Positions 15,188 to 24,044 of a DNA stretch of 64,000 nt are shown here, in pieces. Source of the DNA: JAKFDK01 sp036676195 (GTDB lineage Bacteria; Bacillota; Sulfobacillia; Symbiobacteriales; ZC4RG38); contig JAKFDK010000053.1 of assembly GCA_036676195.1 (NCBI GenBank), positions 10,415 through 74,414 on the forward strand, read 5' to 3'. The stretch's first letter is position 1, and each line of letters starts with the position of its first letter. Under the pieces are notes generated by a model. That model was given only the letters and a program-made list of their open reading frames with translations, was not told the DNA's origin and did not search any database. The position numbers and the translations under genes are program-made.

Positions 15188-16663
15188 TTGAGAGCGACGA
15201 CCAAGCTAACTGCCTCCCGGCTGAACAAGCTCTTCCTGGCCGGAGAGTTGTCTGCCGTTGAAATTGCCGAGGGCTACCTTGAGCGCATTGCCGCGGTGGA
15301 CCCGAAGGTGCAGGCTTATATTACCACCACCGCTGATGCCGCGCTGGACCGTGCCCGCAAGCTAGACGCCAGGCGCAAGGTAGGGGATACCGAACTGGGC
15401 CCGCTGGCCGCAGTCCCGGTTGCCATCAAGGACAACATGTGCACCCAGGGGATTCGGACAACGGCCGCGTCCAGGATTCTGGATAACTTTGTTCCGCCCT
15501 ACGACGCCACGGTGGTACACCGGCTGCACGGCGCCGGTGCCATCATCCTGGGCAAGACCAACCTCGACGAGTTCGCCATGGGATCTTCCACAGAAAATTC
15601 CGGTTTGCTGCAAACCCGTAACCCCTGGGACCTGGAGCGGGTCCCCGGCGGCTCCTCCGGCGGGTCGGCGGCGGCGGTGGCGGCAGACCTGGCCGGCATC
15701 AGCCTGGGTTCCGACACCGGCGGATCCATCCGCCAGCCGGCGGCTTTCTGCGGTGTGGTAGGGCTGAAGCCCACTTACGGTGCGGTCAGCCGGTACGGGC
15801 TGATCGCCTTTGCCAGCTCCCTGGACCAAATCGGCCCCATTGCCAAAGATGTGACCGACGCCGCCGCGTTGCTCTCCATTATTGCCGGTAACGACCGGCG
15901 TGACGCCACCAGTGCGCCGGAGGCCAACAAGCTGGTAAACTTCAAGCTGGGGCCGGACACATCGTTGGACGGGCTCCGGGTCGGTATGCCGAAGGAGTTC
16001 TTCCTGAGCCAGGGCATGGACCCCGGGGTACGTACAGCGGTGGAACAGGCCATCGCCCACCTGGCCAGCCTCGGTGCGACGGTAGGCGAATGCAGCCTGC
16101 CCAGCACCGAATACGCCCTTGACGCCTATTACGTCATTGCTCCGGCCGAGGCCAGCTCCAACCTGGCCCGTTTCGACGGCGTGCGCTACGGCTACCGCAC
16201 GTCCGAATATGACTCGCTGATGGACATGTACCTCAAAACCCGCCAGGAAGGGTTCGGGCCTGAGGTCAAACGCCGGATCATGATCGGCACCTATGCCCTG
16301 TCCAGCGGTTACTACGACGCCTATTACAAGAAAGCCATGCAGGTGCGTACCCTGGTGGTGCAGGATTTCCAGAACGCCTTCAACCAGTTCGATGTGATCG
16401 TGGCGCCCACCACGCCCACCACGGCCTTCCGTGCCGGCGAAAAGGTGGACGACCCGCTCAGCATGTACCTGGCCGATACCTACACCATTCCCGTCAACCT
16501 GGCGGGACTGCCCGGCATCAGCATTCCCTGCGGCCTGGCCGACGGGCTGCCGGTAGGATTGCAGATCATCGGCCGCCCCTTCGAGGAGGCAACGGTGCTG
16601 CGCACTGCCTATGCCTTCGAAAAAACCACCGACCATCATCTGGCCCGACCTTCCCTGTCATAG
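15188..16663 (+). CDS. gatA: Glu-tRNA(Gln) amidotransferase subunit A
   Basis: Amidase subunit of GatCAB that releases ammonia from glutamine. TTG at 15188 with GGAGG at 15175-15179 gives 491 residues, the family norm. The Ser-cisSer-Lys triad is visible: Lys in VAIKDNM (about 80), cis-Ser in GGSSGGSAAA (about 155) and the nucleophile in SDTGGSIRQPA (about 179). It lies between gatC and gatB in a conventional gatCAB operon. Confidence 0.94.
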   Translation: MRATTKLTASRLNKLFLAGELSAVEIAEGYLERIAAVDPKVQAYITTTADAALDRARKLDARRKVGDTELGPLAAVPVAIKDNMCTQGIRTTAASRILDNFVPPYDATVVHRLHGAGAIILGKTNLDEFAMGSSTENSGLLQTRNPWDLERVPGGSSGGSAAAVAADLAGISLGSDTGGSIRQPAAFCGVVGLKPTYGAVSRYGLIAFASSLDQIGPIAKDVTDAAALLSIIAGNDRRDATSAPEANKLVNFKLGPDTSLDGLRVGMPKEFFLSQGMDPGVRTAVEQAIAHLASLGATVGECSLPSTEYALDAYYVIAPAEASSNLARFDGVRYGYRTSEYDSLMDMYLKTRQEGFGPEVKRRIMIGTYALSSGYYDAYYKKAMQVRTLVVQDFQNAFNQFDVIVAPTTPTTAFRAGEKVDDPLSMYLADTYTIPVNLAGLPGISIPCGLADGLPVGLQIIGRPFEEATVLRTAYAFEKTTDHHLARPSLS

Positions 16664-16735
16664 CGCCCCCGGGCGCCCGAGTGGGTGCCAACCCGCCTGG
16701 CCGGATGGGCCCCCATGTGAAGGAAGTGAAGATGG

Positions 16736-18217
16736 ATGCCCCAGGAATACGAGATTGTCATCGGCCTTGAAGTCCATGTTGAACTGAACACCAGGACCAA
16801 GGTCTTCTGTTCGTGCTCCACCGCCTTTGGCGCTGAGCCGAACACGCAGACCTGTCCTGTCTGTCTGGGCATGCCAGGCGTATTGCCGGTACTCAACGAG
16901 CGTGCCCTCGAATACGCCGTCAGGGCCGGCCTGGCCATCGGCAGTGAAATCAACCGCTTCAGCAAATTCGACCGCAAACAATACTTCTATCCTGACCTGC
17001 CGAAGGGCTATCAGGTCTCGCAGTTTGATCTGCCCTTCTGTAAGGGCGGGTATGTGGATATCGATAGCGAGAGCGGCACCAGGCGGATCGGCATCACCCG
17101 CATCCACCTGGAAGAGGACGCCGCCAAGAATATCCATGCCGGCAACATCGCTGAGGCCAATGCCTCGTTCATCGACTACAACCGCGGGGGCGTGCCCCTG
17201 ATCGAAATCGTCTCTGAGCCCGACCTCCGGAGTGCGGAAGAGGCGCGGGCCTATCTGGAAAAGCTGCGCAGCATCATCGTCTACACAGGTGTATCTGAAG
17301 CCAAGCTGCAGGAAGGCCAGATGCGGGCAGACGTGAACATCTCCGTGCGGCCGCCGGGCAGCAGCGAACTGCGCACCCGCACCGAACTGAAGAACCTGAA
17401 TTCCTTCCGCTCCGTCATGCGCGGCATTGAATACGAGTCCCGCCGCCAGTGGGAAGTCTACCAGCGCGGCGAGCAAGTGATACAGGAAACGCGTACCTTT
17501 GACGAAGAGCGTGGCATTACCGTTTCCCTGCGTTCCAAGGAAGAAGCCCACGATTACCGCTACTTCCCCGAGCCGGACCTGCCCCCGGTCGTCCTGACCG
17601 ACGAGTACCTGGAGCGGGTCAGGTCCACCCTGCCGGAACTGCCGGATGCCCGGCGTGCCCGTTACATCGGTGAATATGGCCTCAGCGCCTACGACGCCGG
17701 CATCATCGTGCGGGACAAGTCCATGGCCGAGTTCTTCGACGAAGCCGTTACGGCATACGGCAAGGGTGCTGAAGGGGCCAAAGCAGTGGCCAACTGGGTG
17801 ACCAACCAGATTGCCGCCTACCTGAACGACAAGGGGCTGGAACTGGCCCAGACCCAGTTGCTGCCAGCCACGCTCGTCGGGATTCTTGATCTGGTAGACA
17901 AGAACACCATTAACCGCAAGATTGCCGCCGAGCAGGTCTTCCCTGAAGTGGTCGTAACCGGCAAGGATCCCGAGGCGGTGGTCAAGGAAAAGGGCCTGAT
18001 CCAGGTCACCGATGAAGGCGAACTGGCCGCCATCGCCCTGGAACTGGTCCAGGCACACCCGAAGGTACAGGAAGACTGGCGCAGCGGCAAGGCGGCGGCC
18101 GCGCAGTTCCTGGTGGGGCAAATGATGAAGGCCACCAGGGGCAAGGCCAATCCCCAGATCGCCAACAAGCTCATCCGGGAAAAGCTGACCGAAGTCACCG
18201 GCGTCAGTATCGAATAG
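16736..18217 (+). CDS. gatB: Asp/Glu-tRNA amidotransferase subunit B
   Basis: Kinase/transamidase subunit of GatCAB that phosphorylates the mischarged aminoacyl-tRNA and accepts ammonia. The 493 residues start IGLEVHVELNTRTKVFC, include KQYFYPDLPKGYQ and IHLEEDAAKN, the tRNA-recognising YqeY-like tail (FLVGQMMKATRGKANP) and EAHDYRYFPEPDLP. The gene is separated from gatA by about 70 bp and ends at a terminator. Confidence 0.95.
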   Translation: MPQEYEIVIGLEVHVELNTRTKVFCSCSTAFGAEPNTQTCPVCLGMPGVLPVLNERALEYAVRAGLAIGSEINRFSKFDRKQYFYPDLPKGYQVSQFDLPFCKGGYVDIDSESGTRRIGITRIHLEEDAAKNIHAGNIAEANASFIDYNRGGVPLIEIVSEPDLRSAEEARAYLEKLRSIIVYTGVSEAKLQEGQMRADVNISVRPPGSSELRTRTELKNLNSFRSVMRGIEYESRRQWEVYQRGEQVIQETRTFDEERGITVSLRSKEEAHDYRYFPEPDLPPVVLTDEYLERVRSTLPELPDARRARYIGEYGLSAYDAGIIVRDKSMAEFFDEAVTAYGKGAEGAKAVANWVTNQIAAYLNDKGLELAQTQLLPATLVGILDLVDKNTINRKIAAEQVFPEVVVTGKDPEAVVKEKGLIQVTDEGELAAIALELVQAHPKVQEDWRSGKAAAAQFLVGQMMKATRGKANPQIANKLIREKLTEVTGVSIE

Positions 18218-18227
18218 AGCCAATGTG

Positions 18228-18252
18228 AACCCCGCCACCCGGCGGGGTTTCC
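18228..18252 (+). terminator. Terminator after gatB
   Basis: A 9-bp perfect stem AACCCCGCC/GGCGGGGTT with an ACCC loop is followed by TCCTT, closing the gatCAB operon. Confidence 0.85.
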
Positions 18253-18329
18253 TTATCAGCCCACGCAGGATTTTTTCATTCAGGATTGAAAAGTCATTTC
18301 ACAAATAAATTTCACACGGCGTGTAAGTC

Positions 18330-21300
18330 ATGAGCGCTGCGGGGGGTATCAGCCCATTGAACATCACAACCGCCATGCGGCGGCCGGCCGGGCCGCTGCC
18401 GATCACCGGGCGCGCACGCCTGGTGGCTGGACTCAACGGCGTCCTCAACCGGCGCCTGGCCCTGGTCATGGCCCCGGGGGGATATGGCAAGACGACCTTG
18501 CTCCGTGAACTCGAGCACGCCCTCAGTCCGGTGCCGTTTGCGTGGTGCAGCCTGGAGCCGGGCGGGGGGAGTCTGCCGGCCTTCCTGCGCGCCCTGGGCC
18601 AGGCGGTGGCCCCCTATCTTCCCGAGGGCTCCCACATTGCCGCCCTCAACCGCGAGAGCAGTCTGGACGCCGAAATTCGGGAACTGGCCCTTGATTTTGC
18701 GGCCGATCTCGCCGAACAGGCCGACGACCACCTGATCATCGTTCTGGACGACCTGCACTTTGCCGATGACACCCCCGCCGTCTGGAGCTTCCTCGACGCG
18801 CTGGTGGCGGCGCTCCCGGTCGGAGTACATATTCTGGCTGCCTCCCGCACCCGTCCGCACCTGCCCCTGGCCCGCCTGCACAGCCGGGGTGATCTGCTGC
18901 AGATCACGGCCGCCGACCTCCACTTCACCGAGGCAGAAATCCGCGGCTATTTTCAGGACCTGGTGGGGCTGGACCTGAGCAACGAAGAACTGCAACTGAT
19001 CCTGCGGCGGACCGAAGGCTGGGCCACGGGGCTCGTACTGGTGGCCAACGCCGGGCGGACCCGGAGTCCCCAGGAGCGCCTGGCCCTGCTCCGCAACCTG
19101 ACACACAGCCGGGATCTGTTCGAATATATGGCCCAGGAAGTGTTCCGCGTCCAGCCGCCCCAAATGCAGGATTTCCTGCTGCGCACCTCGGTGTTGGGGG
19201 TCCTGGACCCCGCCCTGGTCCATGCGCTGCTGCCCGGCGTACCTGTCGCCCACCTGCTGGAACAACTGGAGGGGCGAAATCTGTTTCTGGTCATCGATAC
19301 CCAGAGCGGCCACTACCGCTACCATCACCTGTTCCGGGGATTCCTGTCCAACCTGGCCCTGCGGCATTTCGGTATACCGGTACTGACCGGCCTGCACCGG
19401 CAGGCGGCTGCCGCCGCCCGGCAACTCCACCGACCGGACTGGGCCCTGTATCATCTGCAGGCAGCGGAAGACTGGGCAGGTGCCGCGCCGATCATGGCGG
19501 CCCTGGTCGATTCGTACCTCAGGGGCCTGCGCCAGGAAGAAGTGCACCTCTGGCTGCAGAAAATCCCGCGCCCGCTCCTGGAAACCGACGCCGACATCGT
19601 CTATGTGCGCCTGCAACTGGCCAACTGGCTGAACCAGTTTGAAGTGGCCCCCGACCTCTTTGAGCGCTGCCTGGACCTTTACGCCGCCGCCGGGAACCGT
19701 GAAGGGCTGATCCGCACCCTCAACTCCCTGCAGCACCATTACTACAAGGTCAGGCGGCCCTTTGTCGCCCGGGTGGCCCGAGAATGCAGTCAGTCTGCTG
19801 ACCCGGAAATCGCCGTACGCGGCAAGCAGTTACTGGCCGCCGGGCTCATCGCCGAAGGGCGATGGCAGCACGCCATCCAGGCGCTGGAGGAACTGGTGCC
19901 ACAGGCGCCGGCCAACAGCAGCGCCCGCTGGAACTGCCAGGAAAACCTGGCGCTCATCAGCTTCCTGGCCGCCGACTTCCGCCGCTGCCTGCAGCACGGA
20001 GTCGCGGAGATTGCCGCCCGCAATGCCGCCGGCTCCTTTGCCTGGGGCATTTACAACTGGGCCAGCTACTGTTTTCTGGGCGACACTGTCGGGATGGAAT
20101 TATACCAGCGCCAGTTCGCTGAAATGGAGGTCGTACCGGCGGCCCGCCGCCTGTTCGGGGTTGTCACCCAAATGGGGCAGGCGCTCGTGCACATCATGAA
20201 GCGCGAGTGGGCCGAGGCGGCCGGCCTGCTGGAGGGGCTGCGCCCCTACCACAACGATGGGCGGGCCTTCAACCCCACCCTGGGTGCAGACAGCACCTAT
20301 CTGGTCCGGGCGGAACTGGCCCGTATCTACCAGCGGCAGGGCCGTTCGGACGAAGCCGGTGAACTGCTGGAGCGCAACCTGGGGCTCATGGTGGGGTACA
20401 CGGAACTGGCCGCCCTCACCTGCGCCCAGTCGGCCGAACACCACGCCGCCCGCGGCGACCTTACGCAGGCCCACCTGTTATTGGCCAGGGCCAGGCAGGC
20501 CCTGCCCCCGGGCGTGACCGGGCTGGCCGCCCTGAGCGTGGGACTGGCCGCCGCCAGGGTACACTGGGCCGGCGGCGACACCGGCCAGGCCACGGCTGCC
20601 GTCGCCGGCGTCCTCACCGAAGTCCTGGCCAAAGGCTGCCCGTACCTGGTGGTGCACTTTGGCGCCGAGCCGCTGGTGCCCATCCTGGCCCTTCTGGCGC
20701 AAGACCCGCCGCAGCGGCCCCTGGTCGCCCGCTGGGTGGCGGCCCTGGGTGCAGAGGCCGGCCGGTTCCTCGGCGCCCTCACCCGCCACCCCGATCCGGC
20801 CATGGTAAAGGCAGCCACCGCACTGCTGGCCATGGCCGCCCCCACCGCAGCGGGGATCAGCCGACCGGCGCCGGAACTGCGCATCTATGCCCTGGGCCGG
20901 TGCGAGGCGTATGTTCATGACCACCCGGTGGGCGGGCCGGACTGGAACCGGGCCAAAGTCAAGCTCCTGCTCATGGGTCTGCTGGTGCGCAAGGGTTGGA
21001 CCCTGACCCGCGAAGCCGTGCTGGAGTGGCTCTGGCCACAGGCCGACCCCACCTCCGGTCGGACCAACCTGCGCGTAACCCTGCATGGTCTGCGGCGGGC
21101 CCTGGAACCTGAACTGGCCTCCGGCGCCGAATCCCGCTATGTTGCCACCGCCGGCGACGAAATCAGTCTGGCCGACCGGAGCCGCGTGTGGTTTGATCTG
21201 TGGGAGTTCGAAGACCGCATCGCCCGCAGCCGCCAGGCCCGGCGCAACGGCCGGCGCGACGAGGAAGTCGTGCTCCTGCGCGAGGCCGTGGACCTGTGGC

Positions 21301-21623
21301 ATGGGCCGCTGTTGCCAGGGCCAGTTTTCGCCGGCTACCTGAACGAGCGGCGGGCGCGAGTCGACCAGCAATACATCAGGGCCTGCCTCCACCTGGCCCA
21401 GGATGCCCTGGAGCAGGGGGAGGCGCGCGCCGCCATTGAAATGGCCCGCAAGGCGCTGCTGGCCGATTCGGCCACCGAAGCCGCCTACCAGATCCTCATC
21501 CGGGCGCATCTGGCCCGGGGTGACCGCGAGGCGGCCCTGCGGACCTGGAAAGTCTGCCGCAAATACCTGCGGCAGCATTTGGGGGTAGAACCTGCGCCGG
21601 AGACCTCCGGTCTGCTAAAATAG
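18330..21623 (+). CDS. MalT-like STAND ATPase with C-terminal SARP/BTAD transcription-activator domain
   Basis: 1097-residue regulator. The N-terminus has a signal-transduction ATPase: Walker A APGGYGKTT (about 49-57), Walker B LIIVLDDLHFA, and a MalT-type winged-helix segment with FEYMAQEVFRVQPP and LRTSVLGVLDP. A long helical-repeat (TPR-like) middle follows. The last about 220 residues form an OmpR-like DNA-binding domain (LLLMGLLVRKG, REAVLEWLWP, SGRTNLRVTLHGLRRALEP) joined to a BTAD helical domain (WHGPLLPG, RRARVDQQYI). Typical SARPs carry the DNA-binding domain at the N-terminus, so the order is reversed here. Ligand and regulon are unknown. No strong ribosome-binding site precedes the ATG. 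Confidence 0.85.
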   Translation: MSAAGGISPLNITTAMRRPAGPLPITGRARLVAGLNGVLNRRLALVMAPGGYGKTTLLRELEHALSPVPFAWCSLEPGGGSLPAFLRALGQAVAPYLPEGSHIAALNRESSLDAEIRELALDFAADLAEQADDHLIIVLDDLHFADDTPAVWSFLDALVAALPVGVHILAASRTRPHLPLARLHSRGDLLQITAADLHFTEAEIRGYFQDLVGLDLSNEELQLILRRTEGWATGLVLVANAGRTRSPQERLALLRNLTHSRDLFEYMAQEVFRVQPPQMQDFLLRTSVLGVLDPALVHALLPGVPVAHLLEQLEGRNLFLVIDTQSGHYRYHHLFRGFLSNLALRHFGIPVLTGLHRQAAAAARQLHRPDWALYHLQAAEDWAGAAPIMAALVDSYLRGLRQEEVHLWLQKIPRPLLETDADIVYVRLQLANWLNQFEVAPDLFERCLDLYAAAGNREGLIRTLNSLQHHYYKVRRPFVARVARECSQSADPEIAVRGKQLLAAGLIAEGRWQHAIQALEELVPQAPANSSARWNCQENLALISFLAADFRRCLQHGVAEIAARNAAGSFAWGIYNWASYCFLGDTVGMELYQRQFAEMEVVPAARRLFGVVTQMGQALVHIMKREWAEAAGLLEGLRPYHNDGRAFNPTLGADSTYLVRAELARIYQRQGRSDEAGELLERNLGLMVGYTELAALTCAQSAEHHAARGDLTQAHLLLARARQALPPGVTGLAALSVGLAAARVHWAGGDTGQATAAVAGVLTEVLAKGCPYLVVHFGAEPLVPILALLAQDPPQRPLVARWVAALGAEAGRFLGALTRHPDPAMVKAATALLAMAAPTAAGISRPAPELRIYALGRCEAYVHDHPVGGPDWNRAKVKLLLMGLLVRKGWTLTREAVLEWLWPQADPTSGRTNLRVTLHGLRRALEPELASGAESRYVATAGDEISLADRSRVWFDLWEFEDRIARSRQARRNGRRDEEVVLLREAVDLWHGPLLPGPVFAGYLNERRARVDQQYIRACLHLAQDALEQGEARAAIEMARKALLADSATEAAYQILIRAHLARGDREAALRTWKVCRKYLRQHLGVEPAPETSGLLK

Positions 21624-21653
21624 GAGGGCTTGCAATGGCGGAGGTGCATACCC

Positions 21654-22604
21654 ATGCTGCTTCCAAAGGCCCTGCAACCCGGTGATCGGGTGGCCGTGGT
21701 CGCCCCGGCCGGGCGCGTCAACCCCGAGGCCCTGGCCCGGGGGCTGTCCGAACTGCGGAGCTGGGGCCTCGAACCAGTCCCCGGACCCCACCTGCTCAGC
21801 AGCCATGGCTACCTGGCCGGTACCGACGAAGCACGGGCAGCCGACCTCATGTGGGCGTTCACCGACCCCAGCATCGCCGGCATCCTCTGTGCCCGGGGTG
21901 GATACGGCTGCCTGCGCCTGCTGCCCCGGCTAAACTGGGAACTGATCCGCACCCACCCCAAAGTATTTGCCGGCTTCAGCGACATCACCACCCTGCACCA
22001 GGCCCTCTGGCGGGAAGCCGGCCTGGTGACTTTTCATGCCCCCATGGTCGAGGTGCACCACCCCGCCGGCCTGTTGCCCTACAACGCCGCCGGCCTGCGG
22101 GCAGCCCTGTCCGGCACCGCCTATCCCGGCGCAGTCCCCCTGCCGCCGGCCGGGGCGGCGGAAGCACCAACGCTCCAGACTCTGGTGGGCGGCCAGGCCA
22201 GGGGCCGGTTGCTGGGCGGCAACCTGGAACTGGTGAGCCGGACCATCGGCAGCCGGTGGCAACTGAACACCACCGGCGCCATTCTGATTCTGGAAGAAGT
22301 GAATGAGGAACCCTACCGGGTAGACCGTGCCCTTACGCAACTGAAACTGGCCGGGCTGCTCGACGGCGCCGCTGGCATCGTCTTCGGCCATTCCCCCACC
22401 TGTGAAACAGCCCCGGAGGGGCGCCCCTCCCTGACCCTGCGGGAGGTGCTGTGTGAACACCTGGCCCCCCTGGGGGTGCCGCTGCTCTACGGCTTCCCCT
22501 GCGGCCACAGCCCATACCGGGCCACCCTGCCCCTGGGCTGCCTGGCCGAGCTAAACGCCGATACCGGCCAAATCACGGTCCTGGAGCCGGCCACGCACCC
22601 CTGA
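21654..22604 (+). CDS. ldcA: LD-carboxypeptidase (peptidase S66 family)
   Basis: Cleaves the L-D bond before the terminal D-Ala of murein tetrapeptides in cell-wall recycling; MccF-type immunity proteins share the fold. The ATG at 21654 follows GGAGG. The 316 residues show the N-terminal DRVAVVAPAG, GILCARGGYG, the nucleophile Ser in FAGFSDITTLH (Ser109), LEEVNEEPYRVDR (catalytic Glu) and the catalytic His in FPCGHSPY (about 285). It probably shares a transcript with the rlmD-type gene 36 bp downstream. Confidence 0.88.
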   Translation: MLLPKALQPGDRVAVVAPAGRVNPEALARGLSELRSWGLEPVPGPHLLSSHGYLAGTDEARAADLMWAFTDPSIAGILCARGGYGCLRLLPRLNWELIRTHPKVFAGFSDITTLHQALWREAGLVTFHAPMVEVHHPAGLLPYNAAGLRAALSGTAYPGAVPLPPAGAAEAPTLQTLVGGQARGRLLGGNLELVSRTIGSRWQLNTTGAILILEEVNEEPYRVDRALTQLKLAGLLDGAAGIVFGHSPTCETAPEGRPSLTLREVLCEHLAPLGVPLLYGFPCGHSPYRATLPLGCLAELNADTGQITVLEPATHP

Positions 22605-22640
22605 GACCGTCACCCGTGCCCACTATCTGGGAGGAGTACC

Positions 22641-24017
22641 ATGGCAGACCCCGCCATCCCGGTCCGACCGGGCCAGACCATTGAACTGGATATCCACGGA
22701 CTGGGCCACGCCGGCGAGGGCGTGGGCCGGTTTGCCGATTTCACGCTGTTCGTGCCGGAAGGCCTGCCCGGCGACCGGGTGCGGGCACGGGTAACCGAAG
22801 TGAAAAAGAATTATGGCCGCGCCCAACTGCTGGCGGTGCTCACACCGGCCCCGGGCCGGGTGGCCCCGCCCTGCCCGGTATACAGCCAGTGCGGCGGCTG
22901 CCAGCTCCAGCACCTGGACTACGCCGCCCAACTGGAAAGCAAGCGGCAGCAGGTGGTCGATGCCATTACCCGCATCGGCAAGCGAAGCGGGGTTACGGTG
23001 CACCCCACCCTGGGCATGCCCGAGCCGTGGCGCTACCGCAACAAGGCACAGTTCCCGGTGGGCATCGAAGGCGGGCGGCTCGTGGCCGGCCCCTTCGCCG
23101 GCGGCAGCCACCGCATTATTAATGTCGACGACTGCCTGATCCAGCACGCGGTGGCCAACCGGGTCATGCAGGCCGTGAAGCAACTGGCGCCCCGCTACGG
23201 CATCCCCGCCTACAACGAAACCAGCCACACCGGCGTGCTCCGCCACGTACTGGTGCGGGTCTCCCGCCGCAGCGGCGAGGCCATGGCCGTACTGGTCACC
23301 GCCACCCGTGAACTGCCCCGGGCCCGCAAGCTGGCGGCCGACCTGATGGCGGCCGTGCCGGAACTGGCCAGCCTGTGGCAGAACGTGAACCCGCGCCGCA
23401 CCAACGTGGTGCTGGGGGAAACCAGCCTGCACCTGGCCGGGCGGGAAACCCTGGTCGATGCCATTGGCGACCTGCTCTTTCACATCTCCCCGGTCTCGTT
23501 TTACCAGGTGAACCCCGAGCAGACCGAAGTCCTCTACCGCCAGGCCCTGGCCTACGCCGGCCTCACCGGCGGCGAGGTGGCGGTGGACGCCTACTGCGGC
23601 ATTGGCACCATCAGCCTCTTCCTCGCCCGCCAGGCCGGGCACGTCTATGGCATCGAGGTGGTGCCCGAAGCCATCGCCGATGCCAGGGCCAACGCCGCGC
23701 TCAACGGCATTGCCAACGCCGAATTCATCCTCGGCGGGGCGGAGGAGGTCATGCCCAGGATGTACCGCGAGGGCGTGCGGCCGCAGGTGGTCGTCTTCGA
23801 CCCCCCGCGCAAGGGCTGCGACCTGCCGGTGCTGGAGGCGGCCGCGGCCATGCGGCCGCAGCGCATGGTCTACGTGTCGTGCAACCCCACCACCCTGGCC
23901 CGCGACCTGGGCGTGCTGGGCAGTCTGGGCTACCGCACGACCGAGGTGCAGCCGGTCGATATGTTCCCGCACACAGCGCATGTGGAGTGTGTGGCGAGGC
24001 TGCTTCGGGCCGAATAA
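22641..24017 (+). CDS. rlmD: 23S rRNA (uracil-5-)-methyltransferase, RlmD/RlmCD type
   Basis: SAM-dependent RNA uracil C5 methyltransferase. The 458 residues contain an N-terminal TRAM domain (GQTIELDIHGLGHAGEGVGR), a 4Fe-4S cysteine set CPVYSQCGGCQLQ (78, 84, 87) plus a later Cys near 165, SAM-binding VDAYCGIGTISLFLA, FDPPRKGCD and the nucleophilic Cys in SCNPTTLARDL (about 414). Which uracils (747, 1939 or both) are modified cannot be read from sequence. The ATG follows GGGAGGAG. Confidence 0.9.
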   Translation: MADPAIPVRPGQTIELDIHGLGHAGEGVGRFADFTLFVPEGLPGDRVRARVTEVKKNYGRAQLLAVLTPAPGRVAPPCPVYSQCGGCQLQHLDYAAQLESKRQQVVDAITRIGKRSGVTVHPTLGMPEPWRYRNKAQFPVGIEGGRLVAGPFAGGSHRIINVDDCLIQHAVANRVMQAVKQLAPRYGIPAYNETSHTGVLRHVLVRVSRRSGEAMAVLVTATRELPRARKLAADLMAAVPELASLWQNVNPRRTNVVLGETSLHLAGRETLVDAIGDLLFHISPVSFYQVNPEQTEVLYRQALAYAGLTGGEVAVDAYCGIGTISLFLARQAGHVYGIEVVPEAIADARANAALNGIANAEFILGGAEEVMPRMYREGVRPQVVVFDPPRKGCDLPVLEAAAAMRPQRMVYVSCNPTTLARDLGVLGSLGYRTTEVQPVDMFPHTAHVECVARLLRAE

Positions 24018-24044
24018 ATCATGATTTTCACAGTCGGGCCAAGC

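Noticed and set aside
22623..23981. Long minus-strand open frame opposite the rlmD-type gene
   Set aside because: Shadow of a well-supported gene; composition is typical of antisense high-GC frames.
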